Source: Streptomyces sp. AA1529 | GTDB lineage: Bacteria > Actinomycetota > Actinomycetes > Streptomycetales > Streptomycetaceae | Length of the DNA stretch: 64,000 nucleotides | Assembly: GCF_000280905.1 (NCBI RefSeq) | Contig: NZ_ALAP01000046.1 | Span: forward strand, 1-64,000 | Direction of reading: 5' to 3' | Shown: one piece after another, positions 17,296 through 32,037 of the stretch | Numbering within the stretch: the stretch's first letter is position 1 | How the letters are laid out: each line of letters opens with the position of its first letter | Made by a program: the position numbers and the translations under genes | The notes under the pieces: generated by a model | The model's input: the letters and a program-made list of their open reading frames with translations, nothing else | What the model was told of the DNA's origin: nothing | The model's database searches: none

Positions 17296-17607
17296 ACACC
17301 TCGAGCGCCACCAGGGCCTTCATCTAAGTAGGGACTCGCACATTACCCGAACGGGGATTGTGTGACGGCACGCCGATGTCCGGTGAGCACATCTGGTCGG
17401 CGGCCGGGGAAGACGGCGCTCCGGGCCCGGTCGGCAGGGTCCGAGTTCGGGGGTGGTGCCGGCCGGGAGTCGGCACCGATCCGCTCGCGCATGAGGTGGG
17501 TGCTGCCGCCGTAGCGAGCGCGCGGACGAGGACCGATCACCGGCCTGCCTCCCGAGATCGGGCACCTTGCCCGGCGTCCGCACGGGCTTCCGTGGAAGGC
17601 TTGGAGC

Positions 17608-18282
17608 ATGAGGGATGATCTGCCTTCCAAAGGAGCACAGCAGCCGCCGCCGGCCGCGAAGGAGGAAGAAAAGGCCTGCCGCGTTGCTGCCGCGTGGCAG
17701 CGCATCGAAGCCTGGCTGGGTGAGCACGCTCCGGCCTCGCACGCCACGCTCAGACGGGGCGCCTCCGAAGAGCAGCTTGCCGCCCTGGAAAGCGACCTCG
17801 ACGTGCACCTCCCGGAGCAGCTGCGGGCGCTGTGGCGGCTGAACGAGGGCGTGACCGAGGGAGAAGGATCAGTCTTCATGCTGGACGACTGGGCGCTGAT
17901 GACCCTGCCCAGGGTGTCCTGGGCCCACCGGCTTCACATGGACCTCCAGAAAGAGCGGGAAGAGGAGGAGGAATACGAACCGGAAGAAGATCTTCACTGG
18001 CAGCCCGAGTGGATACCCTTTTGTTCGTTCGCCGTGGACGATGAGACCTACGGGCTGTACCTCGACGGAGCCACGGGTGAGGTACGCAAGTGGTACGAGG
18101 GAAACGAGGAACACGACTCGATAGCTGACTCACTTGCCGCCTACCTGGAGAAGATGGCAGACGGCCTGGAACACCCTGCTCCGGCACCAGCCGGTGCAGG
18201 GCTGCTGCGGAACAGGACACTGCACTGGGGAGTGCCCACCCTGGACGAAGACGCCGAAGTGTGGAAACCACTGAACGGCTGA
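17608..18282 (+). CDS. SMI1/KNR4 (SUKH) family protein
   Basis: The 224-residue protein carries the SUKH pattern at about residues 45-175: RRGASEEQLAALESDLDVHL, then PEQLRALWRLNEG, then WIPFCSFAVDDETYGLYLD. A Glu-rich insert (EEEEEYEPEED) lies between. SUKH proteins are often immunity proteins against polymorphic toxins in bacteria, or act in cell-wall and stress pathways. No toxin gene is next to it, so an immunity role is not supported here. It stands alone after about 300 bp of gene-free DNA (17296-17607) in which I see no feature beyond a presumed promoter. Confidence 0.75.
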   Translation: MRDDLPSKGAQQPPPAAKEEEKACRVAAAWQRIEAWLGEHAPASHATLRRGASEEQLAALESDLDVHLPEQLRALWRLNEGVTEGEGSVFMLDDWALMTLPRVSWAHRLHMDLQKEREEEEEYEPEEDLHWQPEWIPFCSFAVDDETYGLYLDGATGEVRKWYEGNEEHDSIADSLAAYLEKMADGLEHPAPAPAGAGLLRNRTLHWGVPTLDEDAEVWKPLNG

Positions 18283-18702
18283 ACGGATGAAGGACCGCCC
18301 GTCCGGGAGTCGCCCTCGGTCGGTCATCACCCATGACATGCTCCACCATGCTGCGGCGCCGTGCGGGCGGCGGGTTTGTCGAGCAGATCCGGCCCGGCCC
18401 GATCATCCCCACCGATCGGGAGCAGGGTCAGAAACCCACCGTCGTTGTCATCCACCGGGTGCTCGCGAAGCACTCCGAACACGAGACCTGCCCCGAAGCC
18501 GGCGAGCAGGCCCACCCCGGCTTGGCCACCTCGCCGACGGCGAAGTAGCCGAACCTCGCACAGAGGCCGAGGTCCTGACAACACAGTGAGGCGTTTGCGA
18601 CTTCACGGCAGCTTCGGGGAGCAGGGCCTGGGGCCTCGGGCCCGTGCGGTCCTGGTGCGGGCCCTTGTCCTGGCGACGGGGGTCGGGATCGGCTGAGGGC
18701 AC
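18283..18702. other. Gene-poor stretch with possible membrane-protein remnant
   Basis: No intact gene is convincing. On the minus strand the frame at 18327-18584 contains a Gly/Val-rich hydrophobic run (AGVGLLAGFGAGLVFGVL), and the preceding part of the sense seems to lie in a second frame. This fits a decayed membrane-protein gene, but the evidence is weak. There is no good start site. Confidence 0.25.
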
Positions 18703-18960
18703 TCATTCCGCGATGCAGGTGCTGTAGGTCCAGCGGTAGAGGGGAACCTCGATTCCCGAGGCGGACTTCGTGGTGTGCGCCCACTCGAAGTGCTGGTGGC
18801 GTCCGTAGTGGGTCACCACGATCTTCCGGGCGGTGACCGTGGTGCCCACGGTCAGCCGCATGAGGCCGCCGAGCCCGTGCGGAGCGCCGTCGAGGTAGAC
18901 CAGACAGTGATGAGCGTGGTCCTGGGAGAGGTCGGTCGAAGGCTCGGCGAAGACGGACAT
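18703..18960 (-). CDS. Small DUF5988-like protein
   Basis: An 85-residue protein started by ATG 18960 with AGGAG about 8 nt upstream. It has the run GRHQHFEWAHTTKSASG and ends RWTYSTCIAE. This resembles the short DUF5988 proteins that often accompany Streptomyces natural-product clusters; no function is known. It is the last gene of the minus-strand cluster B and lies 63 bp after the oxidase subunit IV homologue, so it is probably co-transcribed. Confidence 0.6.
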   Translation of the reverse strand: MSVFAEPSTDLSQDHAHHCLVYLDGAPHGLGGLMRLTVGTTVTARKIVVTHYGRHQHFEWAHTTKSASGIEVPLYRWTYSTCIAE

Positions 18961-19023
18961 CGGGGCTCTCCTATCGGAACAGGTGGGGGCGGTCGGCAGG
19001 TGCGGGGCACATCAGCAGGCAGT

Positions 19024-19308
19024 TCACATCAGCAGATAGAGGGCGACGATCATGGCGCAGACGGTCGCACACCAGCAGGTGTAGACCGTGCGCAGACGGC
19101 GGAGCGAGCGGTGCAGTTCCATGAAGACGTAGCCCACGACGAGGACCTTGACGAAGGCGAGGACGACGATGAGGACGGTGCTCGGCTCGACGCCGAGGCC
19201 TGCGTGTCCGCTGCCGGCGAGGCTCCACGACAGGGCCGTGAGCGCCATCAGGGCCGCCCAGGCGCTGAGAAGGGATCGGCGGCCTGAGGGATGTGCGGGA
19301 GTGGTCAT
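19024..19308 (-). CDS. Cytochrome c oxidase subunit IV / NorF-like small membrane protein
   Basis: A 94-residue protein with three predicted membrane helices (about 12-31, 43-63, 72-92) and a conserved Lys and Glu around the second helix (FVKVLVVGYVFMELH). That is the pattern of prokaryotic cytochrome oxidase subunit IV or NorF proteins. It starts 4 bp after the subunit III homologue, so they are coupled. Catalytic subunits I and II are not in the window. It may stabilise the neighbouring membrane protein rather than belong to a respiratory oxidase. Confidence 0.7.
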   Translation of the reverse strand: MTTPAHPSGRRSLLSAWAALMALTALSWSLAGSGHAGLGVEPSTVLIVVLAFVKVLVVGYVFMELHRSLRRLRTVYTCWCATVCAMIVALYLLM

Positions 19309-19311
19309 GGT

Positions 19312-19962
19312 TCACCTGACCAGGTAGAAGAGGGTGAACAGAACGATCCAGAGCGTGTCGGTCAAGTGCCAGAAGGTGGCGCCGTTCTCGAAGAAGCGCA
19401 GCCGCCTGGTACCTGTCGGTGCCGTGCCCCGGCCGGTCGTATGCCACATGTGGGCCAGCACGAGCATTGCGATGATCACGTGCAGCAGATGCATTCCGGT
19501 GAGCAGGAAGTACATCTGGAAGAAGACGTTCGTCTGCGGGGTGTGGCCGGCCCCGACCGCGCTGCTCCATTCGATCGCCTTGGCGACGATGAACAGCGCG
19601 CCACAGGTCCCGGCGGCCAGCAGGAAGCGCCGGGAGGTGTGGTGCTCCGATTCCCGTACGGCGTGCACGGCGAGGGCTATGCAGAGGGAGGCGGTGAGCA
19701 TCAGGAAGGTGTTGACGACGCCGAGATCGGTGTTCATGGCGGCGCGTCCGGCCACGAAGTCCCGGCCGTGGTGTCCGCGTTCGTTCATGACCGCAGCGAA
19801 ATAGGCGGTGAACATCATGAGGTCGGTGAGGACAAATACCCAGATACCCACCTCGCCGGGCAGCCACGGGGCCGTGCGGTCGGTTTCGGTTCGTTGGTGC
19901 GGAGCGGGAGCCTGCTGAGCTTCCTCCGCGACGAGCGACGTACCGTTGCCGTCATGAGGCAT
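19312..19962 (-). CDS. Haem-copper oxidase subunit III / NorE-like membrane protein
   Basis: Start at ATG 19962; the upstream 29 codons belong to the neighbouring gene region. The 216-residue product has five predicted membrane helices. It shows the subunit III hallmarks PGEVGIWVFVLTDLMMF near the N-terminus, the conserved Glu in AIEW, YFLLTGMHLLHV and the C-terminal FWHLTDTLWIVLF. This is the coxC/NorE type. In known systems it supports proton or oxygen handling of a terminal oxidase or NO reductase, yet no catalytic subunit is near. It is part of the cluster B operon, next to a 6-7-helix membrane protein and a P450. Confidence 0.82.
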   Translation of the reverse strand: MPHDGNGTSLVAEEAQQAPAPHQRTETDRTAPWLPGEVGIWVFVLTDLMMFTAYFAAVMNERGHHGRDFVAGRAAMNTDLGVVNTFLMLTASLCIALAVHAVRESEHHTSRRFLLAAGTCGALFIVAKAIEWSSAVGAGHTPQTNVFFQMYFLLTGMHLLHVIIAMLVLAHMWHTTGRGTAPTGTRRLRFFENGATFWHLTDTLWIVLFTLFYLVR

Positions 19963-19975
19963 GGATTCCTGCCTT

Positions 19976-20764
19976 TCACTCTCGGTCGGCCGGGAGACGG
20001 CCGGCGTGCCGCGCGCTCTCGGCCTGCGCGTGATACACGCCTTCCGCATTTTCCTGCCGGGAGATCCGTTCCTGGCGGGCCACCGCCTTCAAGCCGAGAT
20101 ACGTCATCACGTACACCCACAGCGAGAAGGTGCCGAAGATGAGCCACATCCCGGTGAATCCGGAATACGTCCACTGGCCGCTCTTGAAGAAAATGATGAC
20201 CACGTCCGTGACCCAGTTCAGGCACAGCGCGAGCGTCAGATAGGCAGACCAGCGCGGGAAGTGCTGGTGTTCCGGCGGATTCCAGAGGATGCCCAGTGCC
20301 AGCGAGACGAACCAGGCGATGAATGGCGGGACGGAGAAGATGAATATGAACCATCCCATGTCCCACAGTGCCTGGGTGATCTGCGGAGAGGTCTCACCGG
20401 CCCGGTAGGCGGCGGCCGACCAGAGGATGTTGACCAGTACGATGAGGCATACGCCGCAGCCGAGTGAGATCACCTGCGTGGTGTGGAGAAGAGGAAAGCG
20501 GCTTTCGGTACGCCGCGTCCAGATGGTCAGTGCGGCTCCCCAGGGCCCGCAGAGGGTGGCGCCGAGAATCATCAGTACGCACGCCGTTTGCGTTCCGAGT
20601 CGGTGCTCGACGATCCACGCGCTCAGCCGCTCGGCCGACCAGCCGGGGCTGGGCGGTGGCAGGAATTCCGCCATCGGGAAGAATCCGATGAGATAGGTGA
20701 CGACAAGTACGGCACCCATCCACAGATAGAGCCTGTGCGGCTGGGGAGAGAAGCGCGTCTCCAT
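19976..20764 (-). CDS. Multi-pass membrane protein, function unknown
   Basis: Start at ATG 20764 (RBS-like AAGGACG upstream); the longer frame runs through the P450 gene in the wrong frame. The 262-residue protein has about seven hydrophobic helices, Trp- and Pro-rich loops (WNPPEHQHFPRWSAY) and no recognised catalytic motif. His and Trp residues at helix ends could bind haem or a quinone, but I cannot show this. It starts about 35 bp after the P450 gene's stop and ends just before the subunit III homologue. It may form a membrane complex with the III and IV homologues. Confidence 0.65.
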   Translation of the reverse strand: METRFSPQPHRLYLWMGAVLVVTYLIGFFPMAEFLPPPSPGWSAERLSAWIVEHRLGTQTACVLMILGATLCGPWGAALTIWTRRTESRFPLLHTTQVISLGCGVCLIVLVNILWSAAAYRAGETSPQITQALWDMGWFIFIFSVPPFIAWFVSLALGILWNPPEHQHFPRWSAYLTLALCLNWVTDVVIIFFKSGQWTYSGFTGMWLIFGTFSLWVYVMTYLGLKAVARQERISRQENAEGVYHAQAESARHAGRLPADRE

Positions 20765-20798
20765 GAGGGTGCGTCCTTTTTCTCTCGGGAAGTGCGCG

Positions 20799-22073
20799 TC
20801 ATGCCGCACGGGTGGGTTTCGTGGGTCGACGCTCCGCAGCGTGCGCCTGGCACGGCAGATGGTCGAGGGCTCGGAGCAGAGGTCCGACCCGCCAGTTGAG
20901 CCTGTCGGGGGTGGTGGCGAGTGACAGATCGGGGAAGCGCTCCAGGAGCGCCGGCAGTGCGATGCTCGCCTCCAGGTGGGCCAGCGAGCGGCCGGGGCAT
21001 CCGTGAATGCTGTGCCCGAACGCCAGGAGATAGCCCGGGGGGCGGCTGATGTCGAAAACATCGGGTTCGGGGAATTCCCGAGGATCTCGCTGCGCGCTGG
21101 AGATCATGATTTTCACGTGGCTGCCGTCACCGGGAATTTCCGTCGAATCGAGCGTCAGGTCCTCGGCGGCGAACCGCGGGAAGGGACTCGGTGCGGGCGG
21201 CGCGAAACGCAGCGTTTCGTGGACGGCCTGGTTGGCGAGGTCCGGATTCCGGCGGAGCAGGGCGAGTTGTTCGGGGTGGGTGAGCAGGCACAGGACGGCG
21301 TTGGAGAGGAGACTGATGGTGGTCTCGTGTCCGGCGAGGAGCAGCAGGAAGGCCGTGGCGCGTAGCTCCTCGTGGGAGAGCAGGTCGGTGTCCGCCGTCT
21401 CCAGCAGCGCGTCGAAGAGCCCCGTGCCGGGCTCCTGCCGCTTTGTGCGGATCAGTTCGTCGAAGTACGGGATCAGGTCCTGCCGCGCGGTGATGGCGTC
21501 CTGCGGGATCTTGGGGAAGCTGACCCGGTCGGCCCACTCGCGGATACGTCCGTGGTCGAGGTCGGGGACGCCGAGCACGGTGCAGATCATGCTGAGTGTG
21601 AGGGGTGCGGCGAAGTCGTCGATCACATCGAACGGTTTCGTTTCGGGGAGCGCCCGGATCAGCCGTTCCGTGTGTTCCTCCACGGTGGAGCGCAGGCCCT
21701 CGATGCGGCGCGGTGTGAAGGCCTGCGTGGTGGGTTTGCGGAGCCGGGTGTGCTCGGGCGGGTCGGAGTTGAGCATGTTGCGGCCGTGCGGGAACTCCGT
21801 GGTGTCGGGGTCCCCGAGGTAACGGGCGCGCCAGTTCCGGTCGGCCTGTGCCGGGTCGCTGGACAGCGCCGGATGAGCCAGGGCCTCCTTCGCCTCGGGA
21901 TAGCCGAGCACGAGCCAGGCCTCGGCGCCGTCGGGCTGGACGGCCCGGTGGACGGGGCCTTGCTCCAGCAGCCGGGCGTAGACGGGGTTCGGGTCGCGGA
22001 GCAGTGCCTCGGCGTGCGGGCGCAGGTCCACGGTCGCGGGTGTGCGGGTCCGGGGGGTGCGTGCGTCGTTCAT
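20799..22073 (-). CDS. Cytochrome P450 (bacterial class I, CYP107-like)
   Basis: A 424-residue soluble P450 with all usual marks: I-helix LLLAGHETT, K-helix ETLR (ExxR), and haem loop FGHSIHGCPG with the Cys thiolate. An extended Pro/Ser-rich stretch (APPAPSPFPRF) follows the K-helix. It needs an external ferredoxin and reductase, which the window does not encode. In cluster B it probably hydroxylates or epoxidises the reduced polyketide. It overlaps no gene and sits between the dehydrogenase and the membrane-protein gene. Substrate unknown. Confidence 0.9.
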   Translation of the reverse strand: MNDARTPRTRTPATVDLRPHAEALLRDPNPVYARLLEQGPVHRAVQPDGAEAWLVLGYPEAKEALAHPALSSDPAQADRNWRARYLGDPDTTEFPHGRNMLNSDPPEHTRLRKPTTQAFTPRRIEGLRSTVEEHTERLIRALPETKPFDVIDDFAAPLTLSMICTVLGVPDLDHGRIREWADRVSFPKIPQDAITARQDLIPYFDELIRTKRQEPGTGLFDALLETADTDLLSHEELRATAFLLLLAGHETTISLLSNAVLCLLTHPEQLALLRRNPDLANQAVHETLRFAPPAPSPFPRFAAEDLTLDSTEIPGDGSHVKIMISSAQRDPREFPEPDVFDISRPPGYLLAFGHSIHGCPGRSLAHLEASIALPALLERFPDLSLATTPDRLNWRVGPLLRALDHLPCQAHAAERRPTKPTRAA

Positions 22074-22163
22074 CGGTGGGTCTCCTCCGTTGTCGGAAGG
22101 GCGAGGCGGCGGCTCCGTCGGGCCGGCGGCCGGGAGAGCCGTCGCGCTCCCCCGTGGTCGTAC

Positions 22164-23144
22164 TCAGGCGCCGTCGGATCGCCCGGCGACGGGCTGCCCC
22201 GGTTCCGGCTGGATCCCGTCCGGTGGTGCGGTCTCCAGGCGGGGGCCGGGTTCCGGCCGTCCGTCGAGGAAGTCGAAGATGGCGCCGTTGCGCAGGGGCG
22301 AGGACCACTTGCGTGCGGTACGGAAGAGTTCGGCCGCGTTCGCCGTGACCGGCAGCGGGCAGCCCGCGCTCCGTGCCAGGCTCAGCGCGGTGTCCAGGTC
22401 CTTGAGCAGGTGGTCGCTGGAGCCGAAGCGGCGGGTGTCCCCGGGCTTGAGCATCGGCTGGAGGACGTGCAGCAGCCGCGAGTCGGCGAAACCGCCTTCG
22501 AGGTATTCGGGCAGCCGGTCGGAGTCGAGGTCGGAGGCGGCGGCCAGCAGCGTGGCCTCGGCCAGCGCCCAGCAGGTGGCGCCCACGATGATCTGGTTGC
22601 ACAGCTTGGTCGCCTGCCCGGCGCCGACGGGACCGGTCAGGGTGCAGCGGCCGGCGTAGGCATCAAGGACGGGCCGTACCCGGTCGAAGTCCTCGGCGCT
22701 GCCGCCGGCGAGGACGGTGAGCTTTCCGGCGGCCGCGCCCTGCGGTCCTCCGGAGACCGGCGCGTCGAGCCAGTGCGCGCCGGTCTCGGCGGCCAGCCGG
22801 GCGGCGAGGGACCGGGTCTCCTGCGGGCCGATGCTGGAGTGGTCGACGAGCACCTTGCCGGGGCCCGCACCCTCGGCGAGGCCGCCTGGCCCGAAGGTGA
22901 CCTCTTCCACGGCGGTGCTGTCGCTGACGCACAGGACGAGCACCGTGGACTCGCGCATGAGAGCGGCCGGCCCGGCGGCCCTGTGTACCCCTGCCGTGTC
23001 CAGGCCGACGGCGCAGCCCGGTGTCCTGTTCCACACCGCGTTCAGGTGACCGGCGTCGGCCAGCCGCTGCGCGAGGGCGGCTCCCAGCATGCCGAGCCCG
23101 GCGCAGCCGACGGTCTCGGCATGCCGGGCCGTCTCAGTCGTCAT
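22164..23144 (-). CDS. NAD(P)-dependent beta-hydroxyacid dehydrogenase / imine-reductase-type oxidoreductase
   Basis: The 326-residue protein has a Rossmann N-terminus (AGLGMLGAALAQRLADAGH) with NADP-like WNRTP, the substrate motif DAPVSGGPQGAAAGKLTVLA, and GAGQATKLCNQ with the catalytic-type Lys. This is the 3-hydroxyisobutyrate dehydrogenase superfamily, which includes imine reductases. It overlaps the end of the upstream FAD-monooxygenase gene by 11 bp, so it is translationally coupled to it. It may oxidise or reduce a beta-hydroxy or imine group of the polyketide product. A Pro-rich tail follows the helical C-terminal domain. Confidence 0.83.
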   Translation of the reverse strand: MTTETARHAETVGCAGLGMLGAALAQRLADAGHLNAVWNRTPGCAVGLDTAGVHRAAGPAALMRESTVLVLCVSDSTAVEEVTFGPGGLAEGAGPGKVLVDHSSIGPQETRSLAARLAAETGAHWLDAPVSGGPQGAAAGKLTVLAGGSAEDFDRVRPVLDAYAGRCTLTGPVGAGQATKLCNQIIVGATCWALAEATLLAAASDLDSDRLPEYLEGGFADSRLLHVLQPMLKPGDTRRFGSSDHLLKDLDTALSLARSAGCPLPVTANAAELFRTARKWSSPLRNGAIFDFLDGRPEPGPRLETAPPDGIQPEPGQPVAGRSDGA

Positions 23145-25056
23145 GCGGGGCCTCGATCTGCCGCAGGACGCTCGCCCGGTCCCAGTGGGACCTCTCCCAC
23201 ACGAACTGGGCCTGGTCGTTGAAGCGGAAGGCGCTCATGCCCTGCTTGGTGAACCTGCTGCCGGGCTGTACGTCCGTGCTCAGTTCGGTGAACGTGCCCT
23301 GGGCCTGGGCCGACAGCTCCCACATGACGGCGGAGTACCCGTCGCCCTCCAACTGCGCGAGCAGGGTGATCTTCTGGTCGACGATCGCCTCGAACCAGCG
23401 CGCCGCTGCCGCCCTGATGTCGCGTACACCGCGGGTTTCCATGCCCATGGCGATGTCTTCCGCCACCGCGTCGGGGGCCCAGCAGGAGGCGTACGCCTCC
23501 ACATCGCCATCCATGATCGAGTCGGCCCACTTGCGGAAGGTGGCCGCGTGCGCTTCGTAGGTCTGATGGTCGTCCTGCCGGTGCGGCATGGCTGTCCTCT
23601 CGGTGGGTTGCGGGTCGGAGCCGATGGCGGTGAGCAGCCGCTCGGTACGGGGCAGGTCCTTGGGCCTGCCCCGTACCGCGACGTAGCCGTCGGGGCGGAT
23701 CAGCAGGAACTCCCGGTGGCGCCGGGGCAGCTGGTGGTGGCTGAGCAGCGCCGGATAGCGGCGGGTCAAAGCCTCGGCGGCGATGGACAGCGGGCCGTCC
23801 GACGGGCCGCAGGTGAGCAGGGTGAACCGGGCGCCCGCAGTGGTGGCTGCCGCGGCCCAGCCCGGCGCCGGCAGACCCGTACGGCGGAACCCGGCCGGCC
23901 GGCCGAGTGCGCTCGTCGGGTAGCGGATCCGCTGTCCCGCCACCGTGGCCGCGTACCGGCTCTGGGCAGAAGGGGTCCGTTCGGCGATCCGCAGTACGGC
24001 GTTGCGCAGGCCGCTCCAGGGCGGCCGGGCGAGCGCGACGCGGGTCACGTCGCCGGTGACCTTGACGATCTGGCGTGCCGCGGCGAGGCGTTCGGGCTCG
24101 TAGGTGTCCAGGACCGCCTCGTCCAGCGTGCCGCCGAGGACGCCGGCCAGCTTCCAGGAGAGGTTCCGGACATCCTGGAGGCCCAGGTTCAGCCCCTGGC
24201 CGCCGACGGCCGAGTGGGGGTGGGCCGCGTCCCCGACCAGCAGGACCCGCCCGGACCGCATGCGCGTGGCGATGCGTTCGGAGGAGCTGAAGGTGGTGAG
24301 CGTCTCGATGTCGTCCATCCGCAGCCCTCCGGGGCCACGGGTGTCGAGGATGTCCTGGATGAACCCCGCGGTGGCTTCCTGCCCCTCGACCGCGCTCCCG
24401 GCGACCCGGTAGCGGCCCTCCGGCAGGGGCGCGATGACCATGCCGCCGCGCGAGGTGAGGAAGTAGGACGGCACGTCGGGTACGTGGACTCCGGTCAGCG
24501 GCCCCTCGGCGAGGATGAACGGGGTGGGCAGTGCGCTGCCGGTGAAAGCGACACCGAGCAGTTCACGCACCGTGCTGTGCACGCCGTCGGCGCCGATGAG
24601 CCAGCGGGTGCGCAGCCGTTCGTGCCGCCCGGCGCCGTCGCGTACGACGACCTCGACCGTGTCGTCCCGCTGGGTGAGGGAGACCAGCCGGCGGTCCCGT
24701 TCCACGGTGCCGCCGGACCGCCGGACGGCGGATTCCAGGAGCGCGTCGGTACGGGACTGGGGCAGTACCAGGGGTGCGTGCCGGGCGTGCAGCCCGACGC
24801 TGACGAGCCGTCCGGTGTCGCCGTGGTAGTCGAGCCGGCCTGGGGTGTGCGCCTGACCGCGTGCCGTGTCCAGCATGTCCAGGTCGTCCAGTGCCGCCTG
24901 GGCCGGCGGCCAGAGCATGATCGCGCGGCTGCCCTGGGCCGGTTCCGGCAACGCCTCGAAGATCCGCACCCGTACGCCCCGGCGCAGAAGTTGGCCCGCC
25001 GTGGCCAGCCCGCACGGGCCGGCGCCGATCACCACCGCTTGCGTGTGCGTGTCCAT
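23134..25056 (-). CDS. FAD-dependent monooxygenase fused to a SnoaL-like domain
   Basis: A 640-residue two-part protein. Residues about 1-490 form a PHBH-type flavin monooxygenase: VVIGAGPCGLATA (FAD fold), the DG-like ADGVHSTVR motif, and LLVGDAAHPHSAVGGQGLNL. Residues about 505-635 form a SnoaL-like alpha+beta barrel (DGDVEAYASCWAPDAVAEDI, MGMETRGVRDI). In aromatic polyketide pathways these activities are usually separate. Here one chain may hydroxylate or insert oxygen and then cyclise or dehydrate. The gene starts 17 bp after the PKS stop. Confidence 0.88.
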   Translation of the reverse strand: MDTHTQAVVIGAGPCGLATAGQLLRRGVRVRIFEALPEPAQGSRAIMLWPPAQAALDDLDMLDTARGQAHTPGRLDYHGDTGRLVSVGLHARHAPLVLPQSRTDALLESAVRRSGGTVERDRRLVSLTQRDDTVEVVVRDGAGRHERLRTRWLIGADGVHSTVRELLGVAFTGSALPTPFILAEGPLTGVHVPDVPSYFLTSRGGMVIAPLPEGRYRVAGSAVEGQEATAGFIQDILDTRGPGGLRMDDIETLTTFSSSERIATRMRSGRVLLVGDAAHPHSAVGGQGLNLGLQDVRNLSWKLAGVLGGTLDEAVLDTYEPERLAAARQIVKVTGDVTRVALARPPWSGLRNAVLRIAERTPSAQSRYAATVAGQRIRYPTSALGRPAGFRRTGLPAPGWAAAATTAGARFTLLTCGPSDGPLSIAAEALTRRYPALLSHHQLPRRHREFLLIRPDGYVAVRGRPKDLPRTERLLTAIGSDPQPTERTAMPHRQDDHQTYEAHAATFRKWADSIMDGDVEAYASCWAPDAVAEDIAMGMETRGVRDIRAAAARWFEAIVDQKITLLAQLEGDGYSAVMWELSAQAQGTFTELSTDVQPGSRFTKQGMSAFRFNDQAQFVWERSHWDRASVLRQIEAPHDD

Positions 25057-25072
25057 GTGGATCCTCTTCCGG

Positions 25073-31591
<6,519 letters not shown>

Positions 31592-32037
31592 GTCCAACTC
31601 CAGTTCCGGGTGAGGGGATCGAGTGGTGCTCCGCGATCGGTGGCGGCGATACGGACCGATTCCGTCGAGCCGCGCCACGGCGTACGAGCCGGACCGTGTC
31701 GTACGAGGCAGTGGCTGCCCGTCCGAACCCAGTGCACCGCGACGGGCCCCGGCGCGACAAAGGGCTGCGGCGCCGGAAGTGGTGCGACCGATGCGGGATC
31801 GCGCACTTGTGAAATCCGTGGTCGGAGCCGGACGGCCGAACCGGGGGTCCCCGGCCGCGCCGGGCCCGGACCAGGCCGACTGCGGCGTCCAGCAGCACTG
31901 GCACGCACCCCGCGCGGCGCATTCACAAGAACACGAACGATATACGCGTGCACGCCTGCCGCGGCCGTCTCGCCTTCACACCCCGGGAGGCGAGGAATAC
32001 GACGGTGAGCAGAGACTTCCCGGGTCAGGAGGGAAAG
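31592..32037. promoter_or_regulatory. Divergent promoter region between the PKS operon and its likely regulator
   Basis: The 446-bp gap separates the minus-strand PKS operon from the plus-strand HTH regulator, so it must hold both promoters. I found no clear -35/-10 pair by eye. A perfect 10-bp palindrome GCGTGCACGC at 31946-31955 lies upstream of the regulator start, next to an AT-richer stretch (about 31921-31945). It is a candidate operator only. No gene is supported within. Confidence 0.4.

Noticed and set aside
17608..18282. SUKH protein as immunity half of a toxin pair
   Set aside because: No polymorphic toxin or secretion gene is adjacent, so only the family name is given.
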